A DNA stretch of 14,330 bases from an uncultured Lachnospiraceae bacterium (GTDB taxonomy: Bacteria; Bacillota; Clostridia; Lachnospirales; Lachnospiraceae), in contig CAKRTC010000038.1 in NCBI GenBank assembly GCA_934402055.1, positions 1-14,330 of the forward strand. Direction: 5' to 3'. Below the pieces are notes generated by a model. The model worked only from the letters and a program-made list of their open reading frames with translations. It ran no database searches and was not told where the DNA came from. A program made the translations under genes and the position numbers. The first letter of the stretch is position 1; each line of letters opens with the position of its first letter. Shown here one piece after another: positions 13,941 to 14,330 of this stretch.

Positions 13941-13944
13941 CTGA

Positions 13945-14018
13945 TTGCGGGGGACGGATTTGAACCATCGACCTCTGGGTTATGAGCCCAACGAGCTACC
14001 GGACTGCTCTACCCCGCG
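13945..14018 (-). tRNA. Initiator tRNA-fMet (CAT)
   Basis: A 74-base cloverleaf with the initiator hallmarks: a C1-A72 mismatch at the end of the acceptor stem (CGCGGGG ... CCCCGCA) and three consecutive G-C pairs (GGG/CCC) flanking the CTCATAA anticodon loop. T arm loop TTCAAAT, discriminator A, CCA not encoded. Nine bases separate it from tRNA-Val, so the two are co-transcribed. Confidence 0.97.
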
Positions 14019-14027
14019 ATAGAAAAA

Positions 14028-14100
14028 TGGGACCTACAGGGCTCGAACCTGTGACCCTCTGCTTGTAAGGCAGATGCTCTCCCAGCTGAGCTAAGATCCC
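14028..14100 (-). tRNA. tRNA-Val (TAC)
   Basis: A 73-base cloverleaf: acceptor GGGATCT with AGGTCCC (one G-U), D arm GCTC/GAGC, anticodon loop CTTACAA with TAC, T loop TTCGAGC, discriminator A, no encoded CCA. Only four bases separate it from tRNA-Tyr. Confidence 0.97.
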
Positions 14101-14104
14101 AAAA

Positions 14105-14186
14105 TGGATGGGGGTGGATTCGAACCACCGAAGTCGTCGACAACAGATTTACAGTCTGCCCCCTTTGGCCACTCGGGAACCCATCC
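14105..14186 (-). tRNA. tRNA-Tyr (GTA)
   Basis: An 82-base class II tRNA with a long variable arm (around GTCGACGACTTC). Acceptor GGATGGG pairs perfectly with CCCATCC; the anticodon loop TGTAAAT has GTA; T arm GGTGG/CCACC; discriminator A; no encoded CCA. Confidence 0.97.
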
Positions 14187-14211
14187 ATAACACAATATGA
14201 AGTTAATAATA

Positions 14212-14235
14212 AGACACACGCGGCTGCGCATGTCT
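14212..14235 (-). other. Hairpin between tRNA-Asp and tRNA-Tyr
   Basis: On the minus strand AGACATGCGC (14226-14235) pairs with GCGTGTGTCT (14212-14221), ten pairs with two wobbles, around a 4-base loop AGCC. The sequence after it is AT-rich (TATTATTAAC) but has no T-run, so it is at most a weak terminator; it may be a processing or attenuation element in the tRNA precursor. Confidence 0.5.
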
Positions 14236-14255
14236 CATCGTCACAACCAGTGTAA

Positions 14256-14329
14256 CGACCCGGATGGGGTTCGAACCCACGACCTCCGCCGTGACAGGGC
14301 GGCGCTCTAACCAGCTGAGCCACCAGGCC
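14256..14329 (-). tRNA. tRNA-Asp (GTC)
   Basis: A 74-base cloverleaf: acceptor GGCCTGG with CCGGGTC (two G-U), D arm GCTC/GAGC, anticodon stem CCGCC/GGCGG around CTGTCAC with GTC, T loop TTCGAAC, discriminator G as expected for Asp. No encoded CCA. It ends one base before the window edge, so its promoter, and any rRNA operon or further tRNA genes upstream, lie outside. Confidence 0.96.
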
Positions 14330-14330
14330 A

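Noticed and set aside
14009..14323. A 104-codon open frame across the tRNA genes on the minus strand
   Set aside because: It runs through tRNA-Val, Tyr and Asp; the peptide is a known artefact of translating tRNA sequences.
1..14330. CRISPR array, insertion sequence, prophage or defence system
   Set aside because: No regularly spaced repeats, transposase, integrase or recognisable defence domains were found in any frame; the only mobile-like hint is the relic between tRNA-Lys and tRNA-Phe.

Overview
The window looks like chromosome from an anaerobic, low-to-mid GC Firmicute of the class Clostridia, most likely Lachnospiraceae. This rests on gene order, the protein types, strong AGGAGG-type ribosome binding sites, a small (about 100 nt) SRP RNA, and tRNA genes without an encoded CCA end. 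The assignment is inferred from content; no database comparison was possible. Every recognisable gene lies on the minus strand, so transcription runs from high to low coordinates.

Right end (12.8-14.33 kb): a tRNA cluster in transcription order Asp(GTC), Tyr(GTA), Val(TAC), initiator fMet(CAT), Lys(TTT), then Phe(GAA). It is broken up by intrinsic terminators after fMet, after Lys and (two in tandem) after Phe. Phe has its own near-consensus promoter. Between Lys and Phe sits the wreck of an oleate hydratase gene: the N-terminal part and a central part are joined out of frame at a six-base microhomology, and the C-terminal half is missing.

Middle (5.86-12.56 kb): a tightly packed operon-like run. 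It holds an unrecognised 561-residue membrane-anchored protein, a guanylate-kinase-like P-loop protein, DNA polymerase III delta' (holB), the Fe-S protein RicT/YaaT, a tRNA1(Val)-type adenine N6-methyltransferase and RsmI. Then comes a separately promoted lipoprotein.

Left (0.16-5.7 kb): methionyl-tRNA synthetase, a TraX-family membrane protein, a TatD nuclease, the SRP RNA gene, RsmA (KsgA) and a radical-SAM activase of the anaerobic ribonucleotide reductase type. An intrinsic terminator at the left edge points rightward, implying a convergent neighbour outside the window.

The order holB-ricT-trmN6-rsmI-metG-tatD-rsmA matches the Bacillus subtilis tmk-yaaQ-yaaR-holB-yaaT-yabA-yabB-yazA-yabC-abrB-metS-yabD-rnmV-ksgA block, with informative substitutions. 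A GMP-kinase-like gene sits where tmk would be, the lipoprotein where abrB would be, and the SRP RNA gene in the tatD-rsmA gap where rnmV would be. Most of the block serves translation and replication: rRNA and tRNA modification, tRNA charging, protein targeting, the clamp loader. I did not find a convincing new multi-gene system. The observations most worth checking are the SRP RNA placement, the oleate hydratase relic and the terminator-partitioned tRNA array.
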